NCBI GenBank assembly: GCA_965153455.1
Contig: OZ234493.1
Span: 10,406,213-10,470,212 of the forward strand
DNA length: 64,000 bases
Direction: 5' to 3'
From: Sphagnum compactum
Lineage: Eukaryota > Bryophyta > Sphagnopsida > Sphagnales
The notes below the pieces were generated by a model that was not told the DNA's origin, did not search any database, and saw only the letters and a program-made list of their open reading frames with translations. Position 1 is the stretch's first letter; each line of letters opens with the position of its first letter. The position numbers and the translations under genes are program-made. Positions 23,785 to 36,159 of this stretch are shown here, in pieces.

Positions 23785-26236
23785 TGTAACCAAAATGAAA
23801 TGAAAAAACCCAAATGACTTAGCACCATAAAAACTCACAAAGAAACAACATAAAAAACCCTTTGAAGCATGATGAAGCAACAACAACAGTGCGTACAACC
23901 AAAAAGAGAAACAAAGCAATGAGAGAGAAAAAAAGTTTCAAAATAGAAAGACAATGTAACTAACATAAAAAATGAGCAAACTCGAGTAGCTTCCAAACTC
24001 AAGTCACTTGCATCATGGGATCCATTTTGTAAAAAAAAACAAACATCGTGCGATCCACTTTCGGTAAAAGTTGCAATGCATCATACTTCTTATTTTCCAA
24101 GAAACAATGTGAGCCATGGGATGATCAAATCAAAAACATGTCCAATGGTGGAAACATGACAACAAATAATCACCATTGGATCTTTGATATGAAAAAAGTG
24201 GATGGCGTTTTATGCAAGGATTTCAAATCCGAACCATCCCAGACACATGCCCTTCTTTTATAACAAATTACTCAAATTATGAAGCTATGTTTTGGGTTGG
24301 AATTTGGTCTTTTTCTTCCCATTCCAAGATTTTTGGCTCACCCAAATTCCTCAAGGGCACATTACCCAACACAATAGGTAGCTTGTCTTTGACATGCATG
24401 GAAATGTTGCTTCCACACACCATCCGAAGATGTAGGTACCAATGTTGACTGGTTATTACTTTTTTCTAATAATTGTGAGTAGGTTTTTTTGAATTTTTTT
24501 GGGATCATACAGGTTATCGATATCAAAAAGTTAAGTGTTTGATAGATTATAAAAAATTAGGATACATAGGGTTTTTGATAATCAAATAACCAATTAATAG
24601 CTATTGGTTAAATTGTTTATACATTGATTATGGGGCTATTATTATTATTATTTAAAGATTGATAACCTATGTAGATGATAATTAGGTCATCCATGTTAGA
24701 TTTTGAATATTGAGTGATTATCAAAACTCAATAACCAACTAACACTAGTAGGTATCATGCCAAACATTATCACTAGATTTTTTTGGGTCTCCAAGAATAG
24801 GTCCCTTTTGGCCTTGGGTGAGCCAACACACACATTGGTACCATGGTAAAGACTAATGTTGGTGGGTATAAAAAAAGAAGTGAAAACCGGCCAAGGTTTG
24901 AAACCGGTTGAATTGACCTTCAATATCTTTTTTGAAACTCACCTCCAAGTTCTCTTCAACTAAGAACCATTCATTTGAAACCTTTCTTTTAAAAAAATTT
25001 TGATACCCTATCAAGGTATGAAATAATAGTAAGGTCATGGTTTTAATTATTGAAAAGTAGGTTTAGTGTGGTAGGTAAGTTTAGAAGAATTTAAAAATAG
25101 GTTTATTGGAGGAGGCTTTGTAGAATTGTTGCAATGACTCTTTCTTCATGCTTCTCTCCTTCAAGAATAAAAATGATGTTTAGTGTTTAATTTTAGTGTT
25201 TATTTTGTTGTTTGTTAATGAAATTAAGTTCTTTCATTGGTTATTTGATTTACTTTGTTAAGCTTTGTCGCCTATTGACTCTTTATTATGCATTCCTAAT
25301 GAACTTCATTGCCTCCTTGTTATGTGTTCTTGGTGAGTTTTGTCACCTCCTAGTTGTGTGTCACCTCATTGTTACAAATTCCATCACCTCTTTTTGTGCA
25401 TTCTTAATGAATTTCGTTGCTTCCTTGTTGTGTGTTGCCTCCTTGCTATGAGTTTCTTTACCTCCTTGTTGTGTGCTCATGGTCAACTTCGTCACCTCCA
25501 TTTTGTGTGTCTTGGTTTTTTTTTGAGTTTCACCTTGTTCCTTTTCAAATTGGTATCCCCCCCCCCCCCCTGCGCCATTTTTTTATGTGCTAATGTGGAA
25601 GAAGGTTTTTTTGCAATTTTTTCCTTCAACAACCCAACTTTAGTTTTTTTTTTTCCCCTAGTTTTTTTTTTTTTTTTAATTGTAGATTTTTTTTCCTATT
25701 TTTTTCAATGTGTATGTTGTGCCATTTTTTTTCTACAAGTGTGGGAGAAGGAAGAGCAAGCAATTATTTGTTTCATTCTTTGACAAGGTGAGTTTTCATT
25801 TTTTTTTGGTTAAAAAAATCTCTTTGTGCATTTTTTAGGGTTATTTCCTCTTTTTGCAATTTTTATTTTTACAATTGCTAATTATTGAACATGTATCTAT
25901 CATGTGCAAAACTAAATCCCATTTGCACATTATAGTGTAACAAGTTCATACATATTTTTTCACATATTATATTATGTGATGGAAAGAGGAGGGATAAGTT
26001 TGATTTTGCCTTGTAAATGCTTATAAATGTTTTGATTTTTAAAAAATATTCAGAACATATATTAGACAATTAAAATTAAAACCCACAATTTTGGTAAAAC
26101 TTACACTTTTTTTTAATTTCTCCCCCACATTATGTAATATTTGTTGAAAACTGGAATCAAATCAAAATGAAATGTACATTTGATGGTGAAAATGAAATTT
26201 GTTTCAATGAATCAAATATGAAAGATGAAATTTTGA
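23785..26236. other. AT-rich gene-free DNA with degenerate CACCTCC-type array and C14 tract
   Basis: Around 25,255-25,520 the phrase TTCGTCACCTCC/TTGTGTG recurs in degenerate tandem form. A run of 14 C lies at 25,557-25,570, and T-rich runs follow to about 25,800. No gene is seen. Confidence 0.55.
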
Positions 26237-28610
26237 ATGAAAGTTTTCAAACAATACAAATCACAATTAATAGAAAGGCCCTCAGAAGGAAATGAAAAAG
26301 GAACAATTGAAACAAACCTTCAAAATTTGCATGTTCAGATAAAAATATGGAAAAGGCATAACAAGAATGCAATTCGTTGGGCTTTTTATTGTGTGAATGA
26401 TGAGAAAGATGTTGATGAAGGTAATCCCCAAGTCATGTTGATGTCTGTTTTATTACATTAGTCTTGTGCATGTTCTTAATCCAAGCACAAACAAAAAGAA
26501 AAGGTCTTATAATGTATTATAAAACATATTGAATAATAGCTTTGAAAAAACATGTGGATGAAGATCATGTTTTAATTGTCAAAATATTTGAAGAGGAGAT
26601 TAATGGTCCAATAAAGAGAAATCTTAAAAACCAACCAACAAATAAACGACCTAATGTGTCAAACAATGTAATATCTAGGTTTTTTATTATCAAAGATCCT
26701 TTCAAAAATTATGATGTGCAACAAAAATATTTTTTGAAAGACCTTGGCCTTTTAATTGTGAAAAATCAATTACCATTGCAATTTTTGGAAAGTGTTTGAT
26801 TTAAGCATATGGTTTTGCATTTGTGTCCTTGAATTGTCCTCCTTCCAGAAAACAATTGTCTCATGAAATGTTGCCTAATTTGGTGGAAGATAAAACAAAT
26901 ATATATTTTTACCAAAATTGACAAATTATATATTTGCAATAGCAAGTTTTGATTTATGGATGCCAAAGGTGGTATGTGATATATTTGCTCTTGTCATTAA
27001 CTTTTGGGATCTAATTGGCAACGTAAACAAGTGTCCATTGGTTTGTTCGAGGTAACAAAAACTATTGATCAAACTTTGGCCAACATTTGACAAATTGTTT
27101 AATCAATATGGACTCTGAGAAGAAACATTATTGCACATGTCAAAGGTGAAGGGTCAAATTTGAATGTGAATTTTCAAGATACTTGTTTTGGCCATGTTTT
27201 TTAAAAACCTTATGAGTATGCTACAAATGATGAAAATGTTTACAAAAACCTTATATTTGTTTCCATCAAGTCTACCCAATCATATTTGCAAAAATGTAAA
27301 ACTTAGCTTAAGAAGTTTGGGGGGAAAAAAAAGAATGGAACAAAACAGGTTAAATTCGAACATTTGCCCAAGAAAGTTGAATACTCCAATGACGACATGA
27401 TGAATTTTTTATCTTTTACAAATCTTTTAATATTTTCCTTCTTATTTAATTATGTTAATTGGTTATAAGTTAGTAACATTTCCAATTTAAGGTTTTATTT
27501 CTTTCTTATTCAATTATGTCAATTGGACATATATTGACTTGCATGTGTAATTTTTGTTGAATGATTATTAGCAAAATCATTATGTTCCAAGAGGCCTTGC
27601 AATTCAAAGATGTTATTATCATTTATTACGACAAAAGAAATACTATTAAAATTATTGTGAAAGTGCTACCTCTTTTTACTTGGCATGTTTATTAAATAAT
27701 TATGGATTATCTTTCTTTAATTTTGAATGCTTGTGTTTTGAACTAGTTTAATAACCAATAGTTATTGTTTGATGCATTGCAGTTTGCCATTATCATGTGC
27801 TTGAAATGTAGGGAAAAAGTTATAAACCCACCTACCCAAGTCAATTCGATTGATGATGATTTTAAGATTATTTTTGAATTGTTTTTATTTGCTACCAATA
27901 TCAAAAGGGAAGTTTGTGGTGTTTTGGGTTTTTTTTTTTAAAAAAAACTATGAAAAAATAAAATCTCACAACATGTTATGTTTGATGCTAGACTCTATAT
28001 TTAAAACCTTTGGTTAGTATCTTTTTTTATTGGTTGTGAAAAAGGCACTGTGAACATTGTTGAGGATTATGATAAACGATCATCATATCCTATACTTATG
28101 ACATGCTATCACTATTTACATCCAATGATAGAATTTGATGTTGGATGTGCAAATCAAGCAACAAATGCAACTTCAATTTGAATATTTCTGAACAAACTTT
28201 TATCACCAATGACCTAAGGAAAAAACTAGCACCAGAAAACAACCAATTTTTAAACATTACTAAGTAAATCCCAAGGAAATCAAGTGTCCTTTTCAATAGT
28301 GGGGAAAACATGAAACCATGTTTCTTATAGTTGATTTTTTTGGCCTGTCAAATCCTAAGGATTGTATGATCATAAATTGAAATTGAAAGATTTTTTCTTT
28401 AACATGCATACTTACAAACTGAAAGAGATGTTGTTTATAATCAAACAATTTATAATAAAAATATTGAAAAAAAATTGGTCAAATGATTCTAAAAAAAATT
28501 GTAAACCACCTTCAAATTTGGTGGAAATGATTGAAAAGGATTTAGATTTTGAAGACAAGTTAGAAGAATTTGAAAGTTCTTTTGAAGGGGATGAACTTGT
28601 GCAAATATAA
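26237..28610 (+). pseudogene. Decayed hAT-superfamily transposase
   Basis: Interrupted plus-strand frames follow the order of a plant hAT transposase. From about 26,542: MKKHVDEDH, FLKDLGLLIVKNQLPLQFLE; then ASFDLWMPK and DIFALVINFW (about 26,945-27,010); GLFEVTKTIDQTLANI (about 27,040); IIAHVKGEGSNLN (about 27,130); FGHVF; YKNLIFVSIKSTQS (about 27,240); PRKLNTP (about 27,370); a CYHYLHPM segment near 28,110; and a C-terminal stretch from about 28,345 (VDFFGLSN, NWSNDSKKNCKPPSNLVE, DFEDKLEEFESSFEGDE) equivalent to the dimerisation domain. Multiple stops and frameshifts break it. The VKDEGSN-like catalytic aspartate is glycine here. The N-terminal part (26,237-26,460) is uncertain. Family assignment is by remembered motif order. 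Confidence 0.8.
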
Positions 28611-28619
28611 AATGCTAGA

Positions 28620-29918
28620 AAAAGAATTTATACATTTTTCATTTTATTTACATGTTTTTAATTTAAAATTTAAAAACATCAGTGTGTAAATTTATTTATT
28701 TTGATAACCACTATGTGAAAATTGATTAGTATGAAATATTTGAAAACGGGTACTTAAAACTTGGGTGAAATTATCTTTTGCAATTTTTTGAAACCTTGTT
28801 TGAATCTATTGAATTTTTTTTTTTTGACAAATTTTTTTTATGGTGTCTCATAAATAGGCCCAATTTTGGGGGAGGGGGTTGTGTGGAGTTGGAATTTTTT
28901 TTTCTTGGGTTGTTTAAATGGGGGGAGATTTGATCATTTCATGTAAGGAAGGGAAAGGCTACACATGAATAGTGCACTAGTGTTTGCTAGCACTATCACG
29001 TTGACATTGCAATAAATTTTTTAAATATTAAAGAACCCCCAAAGTGTGGGTTTTTAAATAAGTACCCCCAATTTGTAATTTACTACGCTTACAGGTTTGG
29101 CACTCAGTTGCTGAATAATTATTTCATTTTTCAAAATCCTTCTTAGCATTAAAAATAATAATTTATGAAATTTTGGAAATAAATATTGGCAACTTCTTTG
29201 GTTTCCAATCCTCTAACATGATTTGGCCTTTTACAAGGTTTTCTCTTGCTTCCTTTTGTAAAAATGGGGAGTCAAAATGTTTCACCAAATTACAGGATAA
29301 AAAAATGTTGTCAATTATTGGATACCTGTTCTACAATAATGCACTCGCCTGAACCAAGAAACCCTTGAGTTTCCACCAATTTTTATATTTTTCCTTGCCA
29401 TGTAATAATGCTTTCACTAAATTAGGATCTCCAGAGTCCAAATCTAGCATTTATGGGGTTTAGTTTGGTCACCATGAGGCCTTGCTCTAGAAGGTGAAGG
29501 TACCGATGCAGGTGCTTGTTCACCCTGGGTGGTCTCCATGCTAAGGAGAAAGTTGATCTTTCCATAGGACATCAATATTTTCTACACTATGGTGCGGATA
29601 TGAAGAATTTGCCAAAAATCTTGAACAGATTTCAGATCCCTAAGTAGGTGATGTCAAGCGGAGTGCAATTTGCCAGAAACTTTGGGCATATGTTCAGGTC
29701 CTCCAGTACGTCATGTTTCATGTTGCTCTGCTTGCAATTTGCCAAAAACTGTGAACAAATGTTCAGAGTTCAGAATCCAGACCCGCTAGGCTCATAGCCT
29801 GCAAATGTAGAGAATCTTCCAGAAATAAAAAAAACTGGGGCATCTGTACTAAGATAATACTTTTCTTAGTAGTGCAAAAACTCTAGACAGATGTATGCAC
29901 ATTTTTCACAAAACAAGG
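28620..29918. other. AT-rich gene-free DNA
   Basis: No gene is seen. Around 29,450-29,560 a GGGGTTTAGTTTGGTCACCA segment resembles the 9,290 repeat family. At 29,600-29,760 the phrase GCAATTTGCCAAAAAC...GAACAAATGTTCAG recurs in degenerate form. Confidence 0.5.
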
Positions 29919-29926
29919 GTAATTAT

Positions 29927-31309
29927 CAGTGTTGGGCGGGTACCATAATTTTATGATACCCTTTGGGTCCGATTTTCACAAAGTAATTTACAAAAGGGTT
30001 CCCCCCAATTTAATTTTTTTAAATTTTACATCGGGCAAGGGTATCAACACTTTAAAAATAAAATTGACATCGATTCTCATAATGACGGTTCTCGAAAATT
30101 TGAGAATAGTTGGTTATCCTTTGCCGGTCCTCACAAACCAGGTATTGTTTTTTTTAAAAAAATAGTAATTATTTTTAAAAATTAAACTAAGATTAAATAA
30201 TTATTTATTTGATTTCTTTTTTTATGACAGCTTTGGCTTTTTGAAAAAATTCAGAATCAAAGGACCTCTAGTTCAAGGTTTTTGAAAAATTTTAAAAATA
30301 AATTCTTGTTTTGGGTTTTTGAAAATTTTCAAAGAACTTGACTGGTTTTATGGAAGAACTAGTAAAAGAACCAAAGCTTTGGGGGCTAGGTTCTTTGCCC
30401 AATTCTTTTGGTTTTTTGAGATCTCCAGTTATGAGTGAAAATTAGTCCTTTGATTTTCTGAAAATTGCTGGTCATGGGGACATAATACCTAGACCTTACC
30501 TACCAGTTCTTTCTTCGAAAAAGAAAGAAGATAGAACAGTGTTTTGTTTCGACAAATGTTTTTTTTCAAAATGGCAAAAATTCAGGATTTTAAAGGTTTT
30601 CAATTGTCAAATTTTTAAAAAATATTTAATTTTTTTAGAATTCATTAGAATTTATCCTAAGTTTCAGTACATAGCCAGAATATAGTTCAATTTCTTTTTC
30701 AGTTACTTGTTTTTTTATTGTCATATCTAGTTAAATAGTCACCTTAGCTACATCACAAAATTGAAAAGAAAAACACTCACTTAAATGTTGAAAAAACAAC
30801 CCAATAATAATGTTAACTTTCCAAACATCATTACCATCTGACTTGGCTTACCATTAATAAGTGCTGCCACCAAATACCAGCACATCCTTGGATCTCCCAT
30901 CTCCCAAGGCAAATTAAACATGACAAGCAAATTTTGATGTGAGTCTAGTGATGAAGGTGTCCTTTTTTTAACCCTAATTAAATTAGGCTGATTTAACATC
31001 GTACCTCCAAGCAATGAGAAAAAAACAATGGACTTTCATAGCTTCTTTCTCATTGCTTGGACTAATTTTTCATGGCAGCTAAACCCTGAGACCTTGACCC
31101 GAGTAAGGTGTCAAACCTTACTTGGTTTTCATTTTTTTTTTAAATTTTAAAAACCGGTTCTCACATCTAGTTCTCACACATGTGAGAACTAGTAGTTCAG
31201 TTTTCAGTCAGGGCATCACTCATGACGATACCATGAGGGGATCAGACTGGGATGCCTGGGTGATATCCGGGTGATGCCCAGGGGTATTTGTGATACCCGC
31301 CCAACATTG
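29927..31309. mobile_element. Non-autonomous hAT-type DNA transposon with TIRs and 8-bp target duplication
   Basis: The left end reads CAGTGTTGGGCGGGTA and the right end, inverted, CAATGTTGGGCGGGTA. Both are flanked outside by GTAATTAT (29,919-29,926 and 31,310-31,317), a perfect 8-bp duplication. CAGTG-type termini with 8-bp duplications are diagnostic of the hAT superfamily. The 1,383-bp interior has no intact transposase. A minus-strand frame at 30,781-31,014 contains WEMGDPRMCW and INGKPSQMVMMFGK, which might be a degraded BED-finger start; that is weak. The intact ends suggest fairly recent mobility using a transposase supplied elsewhere. Confidence 0.85.
31167..31192. repeat. Perfect 12-bp inverted repeat within the hAT element
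   Basis: CTAGTTCTCACA and its exact complement TGTGAGAACTAG are separated by CA. It lies about 120 bp inside the right end of the element, so it may be a subterminal transposase-binding motif. Confidence 0.8.
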
Positions 31310-31317
31310 GTAATTAT

Positions 31318-33159
31318 ATGGCTTCCCACAATCTTTGTGGAATCTTGAATTTTTTATGTTTATGACCTAGGCTGTAGGTAGGTCAGATTAGTGTTATGTG
31401 GCTTTAAATTCATTCAATTTGTTGTTTAAGAGTTCGGATGTGAATGCATATCAACTAGAGATTGAATGTCTTAGACTGTGCATTTCGGTCCTACTTTCAC
31501 CCATTCCCCCTTATTTCAATTTTAAATCTTGTTATTCATAAAGTGCATTTTTATTTATTGAATCAAGAGTGAAACTTACTATCGCAAAATCTAATGTATG
31601 GGATTTGAAATAATTATGGCTCCACTAAGCATAATAACAAAGAAGGCATTTAATGGAAAAAAAAAGACAAAATGAAACTCAAACTATCACACAATTTAGT
31701 GTAATCTATATTTTATTTTGTTTCACTTTCAACATTTAAATGCGATGTATTTTTTTACTATCTTTTTTAATCTCACCCCTTTAATGATCAAACACAAGAT
31801 AGTAATATTGTGTTTTTTTCACTTTATGGACATTTCTATTGAAATATTCTTAAAGTCATGTTGAATTTTGTGTTCTCTCTCAACCTAATTAGGCATTTCA
31901 CTTTGCATTTGTAAATATAATTAAAGTTTCACAAATTAGGACCCAAATTCAAAAGAAGGGATGAACACATGGGCACTTTTTATAATTTACTTTTAGACAA
32001 AATAAACACCTTGCTTACTTAAGGGTCTACCTACCTAAGTGGTGATCTACTTATTGACCTACTTGCCTACATTTGTTATCTACTTTCTTACCTAGGCCTC
32101 CGACCTACTTAATAACCTACTTGCTTACCTAGGTTACCTGCCTTCCTTTCTACTTACTTGCCTACCTAGGTTTGCTTACCTTTTCTCTTAAGCCCCAATT
32201 TATCTCCTTACATGCTTGCCTACCTAAATTATTTTCCCTCCTTTGTAGGCCCCAACTTATTTATTACAATTTTTTTGAATCATGATTTGACAATATTAGT
32301 TGTGTGAAATTATTTTTACATAAGTTTGGATTGTTTAAACATGTGTTGTGCATTTAAAACATGTATAAAACACATATAAACAAGATGAAAAATTTTCATT
32401 CACAAATAAAATTTTCATCCTACTTATACATGCTTCACATGTGTTTTAGATGCATGGCATTAATGTTTGAACAATACTAATCTTTTTTTAAAAATCACAT
32501 ATGATTATTATCAAATTGTGATCCAAGAAGTTTGTAATGAATTTACTATTACCAAATGATGGTCCAAGAAGTTTGTGATGGGCCTACCTAAGCTATTTAC
32601 TTACATGTTATCAAAATCCTTGAAAACTTTGGCATGGTTTTTTTGTTGTTTCCAAAAATCGGCATATCTTTGAAACCTTCTATGCACACACACTTTTTCT
32701 GACTACCTTTTTATATCTAATGACCCTTTTTTGAAAATAACAAGGTTTCTTTCTTCAACTATTTTTCTCTTTCTAATAGTCTTTCTGAATTTCATTTGTT
32801 TCACCTTCTTTCACATGTTAGTTTGGTCTCAAAGTTTTCATCTCAAGCTTCCATTCAAAGGGTTTACTCCATGCATGCACATAAACACCAAATTCAAGTT
32901 GAAAATTAAAATTCATTCAAAATTGATGCACTTCTAAATTTCTCCCTAATAAATGATTTTCCCTTTTTACTATGTTCACCCTAGGTTTCCAAGTCACCTA
33001 GTCTTTTGTTTGGGTGTACATCCCCAATTTTGAACACATTATAAAAATCTTTAATGTTGAAATCCAATTTCTTCACCATTGAACAAAAGTTAGAACTTAA
33101 AAACATATCTACCCGTTGCAAGTATTTGGGTTTTATGGAGATCCACCTTCTTCACTGCA
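31318..33159. other. AT-rich gene-free DNA with ACCTA-type low-complexity tract
   Basis: At about 32,015-32,240 a degenerate run of CTACCTA/CTTACCTAGG words occurs. Around 32,518-32,580 CCAAGAAGTTTGT is repeated in tandem. No gene is visible. Confidence 0.55.
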
Positions 33160-33690
33160 TTCATGGTGGGGAAAGGATGGCCTTGCATGATGTTGTGCAA
33201 AATGTTTTTGTGATCATTGTAAGAAATGCAGGATTTCATGTTTTGCGAGAGCAAACCCATGTCCTTTTGCCCCCTACCTTGCAATCTTCATGTTGTTGAA
33301 TCAACATGGTGTTATTAGTCAATGGTGTCCGCACGTTGGCACTTGGGGAGAGGATGGCCTCACATAATGTTGTGCAAGATGCTTTTGCGATCGTTGCAAG
33401 AAATGTAGGATTTTTTATCTTGTGAAAGCAAACCCATGTCCTTCTGCACCTTACCTTGCAGTCTTCACGTTGTCAAATTGACATTGTGCTATTTGTCAAT
33501 GGTGTCCACATGTTGGCACTTGGGGAGAGGATGACTTCACATGATGTTGTGTGAGATGTTTTTGTTGTCATTACAAGAAATGTAGGATTTCATGTCTTGC
33601 AAAAGTAGACCCATGTCTTTTTACCCCCTACCTTGCAGTTTTCACGTTGTCGAATCAATATTGTGCTATCAGTCAATGGTGTCCGCATGT
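33160..33690. repeat. Tandem array, three copies of a 176-177-bp unit
   Basis: The phrase GTCAATGGTGTCC falls at 33,319, 33,495 and 33,672. Each unit also contains GATGTTGTG, AAGAAATGTAGGATTT, AACCCATGTC and ACCTTGCAGTCTTCA. The unit is of nucleosome size, like many plant satellites, but the array is short and the units differ by scattered substitutions. Confidence 0.9.
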
Positions 33691-34858
33691 TGAGAGACAT
33701 TGTCAGTATCAACCCCACTCAAATTCATTTAATTTCGTGGGCTACTTTTTTTCACAAGTTTGTTGTAATAGTTGCAACTTAAGCAAAGGACGATTTTTAT
33801 CACAATTGATTCCCAACGGACATGTTTATCCTTATAGTTATAAAGGTTTTTAAATGCCTACACCAACAAGTGAATGAATTTTTTCATCATTGTGCCAACA
33901 TGGCATGGGGAGCAAAGGGCACTATAGGCCTTCCTTTTTTAGTCTTGCACAAATTTATAAACAGAGGGTGTCAATGGCATTACAATGTGCACAAATGATC
34001 TATATTTTGAAACATGTTATTATAGTTAGTGAGGGTTCGTCTAGGCTAGGTGTCTTTTTAGGAGGTTCTCCCCTTTCCTTATTTGATATGCTTCTCACAA
34101 CTGGAGGGGGTTTAGGAACTTGATGTTCCCCTTGTGGTTTGCCCTCTTAGGTGGTTCATTTATCTTCTTGGATGTGGATCTTCCATTTTGTTCCTTGTTT
34201 CCCCCTTTTTTTTTTTGGGTGCTTTGGTTAATTTATGGTTCGCAGGGTTTCATCAATAGGGTATTGCACATAAAATGGAACAAGACACCAAGAGCCAAGG
34301 GAAGAAATTTGTAGACATCCAAACGAATTTAAGTCTCTAGTATGCAATTCCCTAAAGCAGACTACCTTGCTCCCTTCAAATACATACTCCCTTTTTTTAC
34401 TATTATAGAATAGGGTAAAACTACAGGGGTGAGGTGTTCTCATGTTCCCAAAATAAGTGTCAGCATGAGGCAGAGCCAAGGGTTACTTATTTTAGGAATG
34501 CCTGACTCCAAGGAATTAAACCGACATAAAGCACAGGTAGGAAATAAATTCACATGATATAGCCACCAACCCACCAGGTATCATGGAAAAGAAAACATAA
34601 AACATTGACACAAAAATCGGACACTAATAATGGCGAGCCTTACAGAGTTATGGGAAGAAATTTCTGATTTCTATACGGCATTTGGAGCCTACTGCCGGAA
34701 TGTACAGTTCTTCATCACATTCATACCAATTTCTCAAGATTTTTTCATTGTTCATCCATCAATAGTATGGTCACTTGATTTTGCACGGAAGGTGGATTTA
34801 CAAAAATTCAGGACCCACCCTTTGGCTCATGCCTGGTGCGGGTCCCTTGTTCTCCTAA
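33691..34858. other. Gene-free or unrecognised DNA
   Basis: A plus-strand frame of 85 codons begins at 34,630 and runs into the MITE at 34,859. Its product (MASLTELWEEISDFYTAFGA...) matches nothing I know. It is not called as a gene. Confidence 0.4.
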
Positions 34859-35227
34859 GAGCATTTCCAGCGGTGCTAGGTCTGTGATCTGCAGAGTAAA
34901 ATTCGATGAAAAACATCCAATGTATGTTGGTTTGGCTCAGGAAAATGGTTTTGGCTTCGCATTCTTGCGATGTTGCTGTGACTGGCGAAAGGTGCAGCAG
35001 CAGCGCTGACTGGAGAAAAGAGTGTAAGAAATATGATCTAACTGCTGCTCAGTGTTTCTGATTGGCCCATCATAAGGATTCATCTAGGTGGTTTGCTATT
35101 AGTAGTCCCTCACCTATTTGCTGTCCCAGTTTCGGTTTTCCTGGTGGGATTGCTAAAGAGTACAGAACTATACGTGGATGTGAAAAATATTCACACGGTC
35201 ACATACTAATCACCACTGGAGATGTTC
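34859..35227. mobile_element. MITE, Tourist/PIF-Harbinger-like, 369 bp
   Basis: The left terminus is GAGCATTTCCAGCGGTG and the right terminus, inverted, is GAACATCTCCAGTGGTG. Flanking TAA occurs at 34,856-34,858 and 35,228-35,230, the 3-bp duplication expected of PIF/Harbinger. GAGCATCTCCAG-type ends are common in plant MITEs near genes. No coding capacity. It sits 26 bp from the candidate exon on the minus strand. Confidence 0.7.
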
Positions 35228-35252
35228 TAAGTCCCCCATCCTAGGGCTCTAC

Positions 35253-35561
35253 CTTGGGCATAATGCCCACCAAGGTGAGAATTCCACTTTTCAAACACCT
35301 CCCCCCCCAGCCCGCCCTCTCGCCATCATTGGGGGAGGGAAAGTTCCTGTTGATAACGTGCTCTCCAAACACACTAAAGATTTTCTGCCGGTGCTTAACG
35401 TATTCAGGCAAAGCATACAAATGTCGACATGAGAAGACATGGAGGAATCGTCGGGTGGCCACTGGGTCCGGCCGGTTTCGGCGCCAGATCTTCCGGGTAA
35501 TATAACGTAGAAACAGATTCCAGAAAAGCCCATGGTTGCCACCGGTAGTAGTTCTTTCCAA
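35253..35561 (-). CDS. Candidate first coding exon, unknown basic protein
   Basis: The minus-strand ATG at 35,561 opens a frame of about 103 codons rich in Arg and His (FLRYITRKIWRRNRPDPVAT, HVFSCRHLYALPEYVKHRQK, IFSVFGEHVINRNFPSPNDG). Just before the stop, AAG|GTAGAG at 35,253 makes a plausible splice donor; without splicing the frame ends at 35,241. Upstream sequence (35,562-35,800) is unusually rich in G+C and CpG, as for a promoter-proximal region. I do not recognise the family. The Arg-rich start could suit organelle targeting, which is speculative. No second exon was found before the adjacent MITE. It may be a gene remnant. Confidence 0.3.
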
Positions 35562-35811
35562 TATGTCACTGGCTTTACTCGGTCGGAATAGAGCGTAGGA
35601 AGGAGAAATTAACTGTAGTTGTGAAAAGGTAAGTTAGTTGGGAGTGTAATGTGTGGGGGCGGTGAATCTTTGTCACGCGGCAGCTAGATCTGACGGCGCT
35701 GTCGATGAAGCAATTACTCGCCGCTATCTCCGGATAGCCAAGGCCCATGCGTCAGCACACCTGTCCACTTGCAGAGCCAAATTCACAGGGCCAAAGTATA
35801 ATTAGGCCCGC

Positions 35812-36159
35812 TTTACACTGGGAGCCAGGGGCCGGAAAGACTTGGGGCCAACTTCGAGCATTTTTGGCTTGTTGATTGGCCCCAAGTTACTAATAAATGC
35901 TAAAACATTAACGTCAGGATATTAATAAATGCTGGAACATTGGCCCCAAGGGCTGGGTTGCAAATATCCTGTTTTCAGCCTTGAGGCCAATACAAGGCCA
36001 TAAAGTTCACCATTTATTAGTAGCTTGGGGCAGATTGAAAATATTTTTTCTATTTCAGCCTTGACTCCTAGTGCAAAGCCCTTGGGCGCCGATTTCAACT
36101 TTTGCACCAATAGGAATGCTTGATTTGGGTTGAACATTGGCCCTGACTCCTAGTGTAAA
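35812..36159. mobile_element. MITE-like element with TTTACACTRGGAG ends
   Basis: TTTACACTGGGAGCCAGGGGCC at the left is mirrored at the right by GGCCCTGACTCCTAGTGTAAA. The interior repeats GGCCCCAAG/CTTGGGGC motifs. A related fragment lies at 48,720-48,794 (TTAGGCTCGCTTTAGATTAGGAG), cut off at the 3' end of LINE copy 2. The exact outer boundary and target duplication are not clear. Confidence 0.6.

Noticed and set aside
33551-33853. 100-codon frame across the 177-bp repeats
   Set aside because: It is produced by the tandem repeat and not conserved among the units.
34630-34887. 85-codon plus-strand frame starting MASLTELWEE
   Set aside because: It runs into the MITE, has no recognisable family and no clear splice donor.
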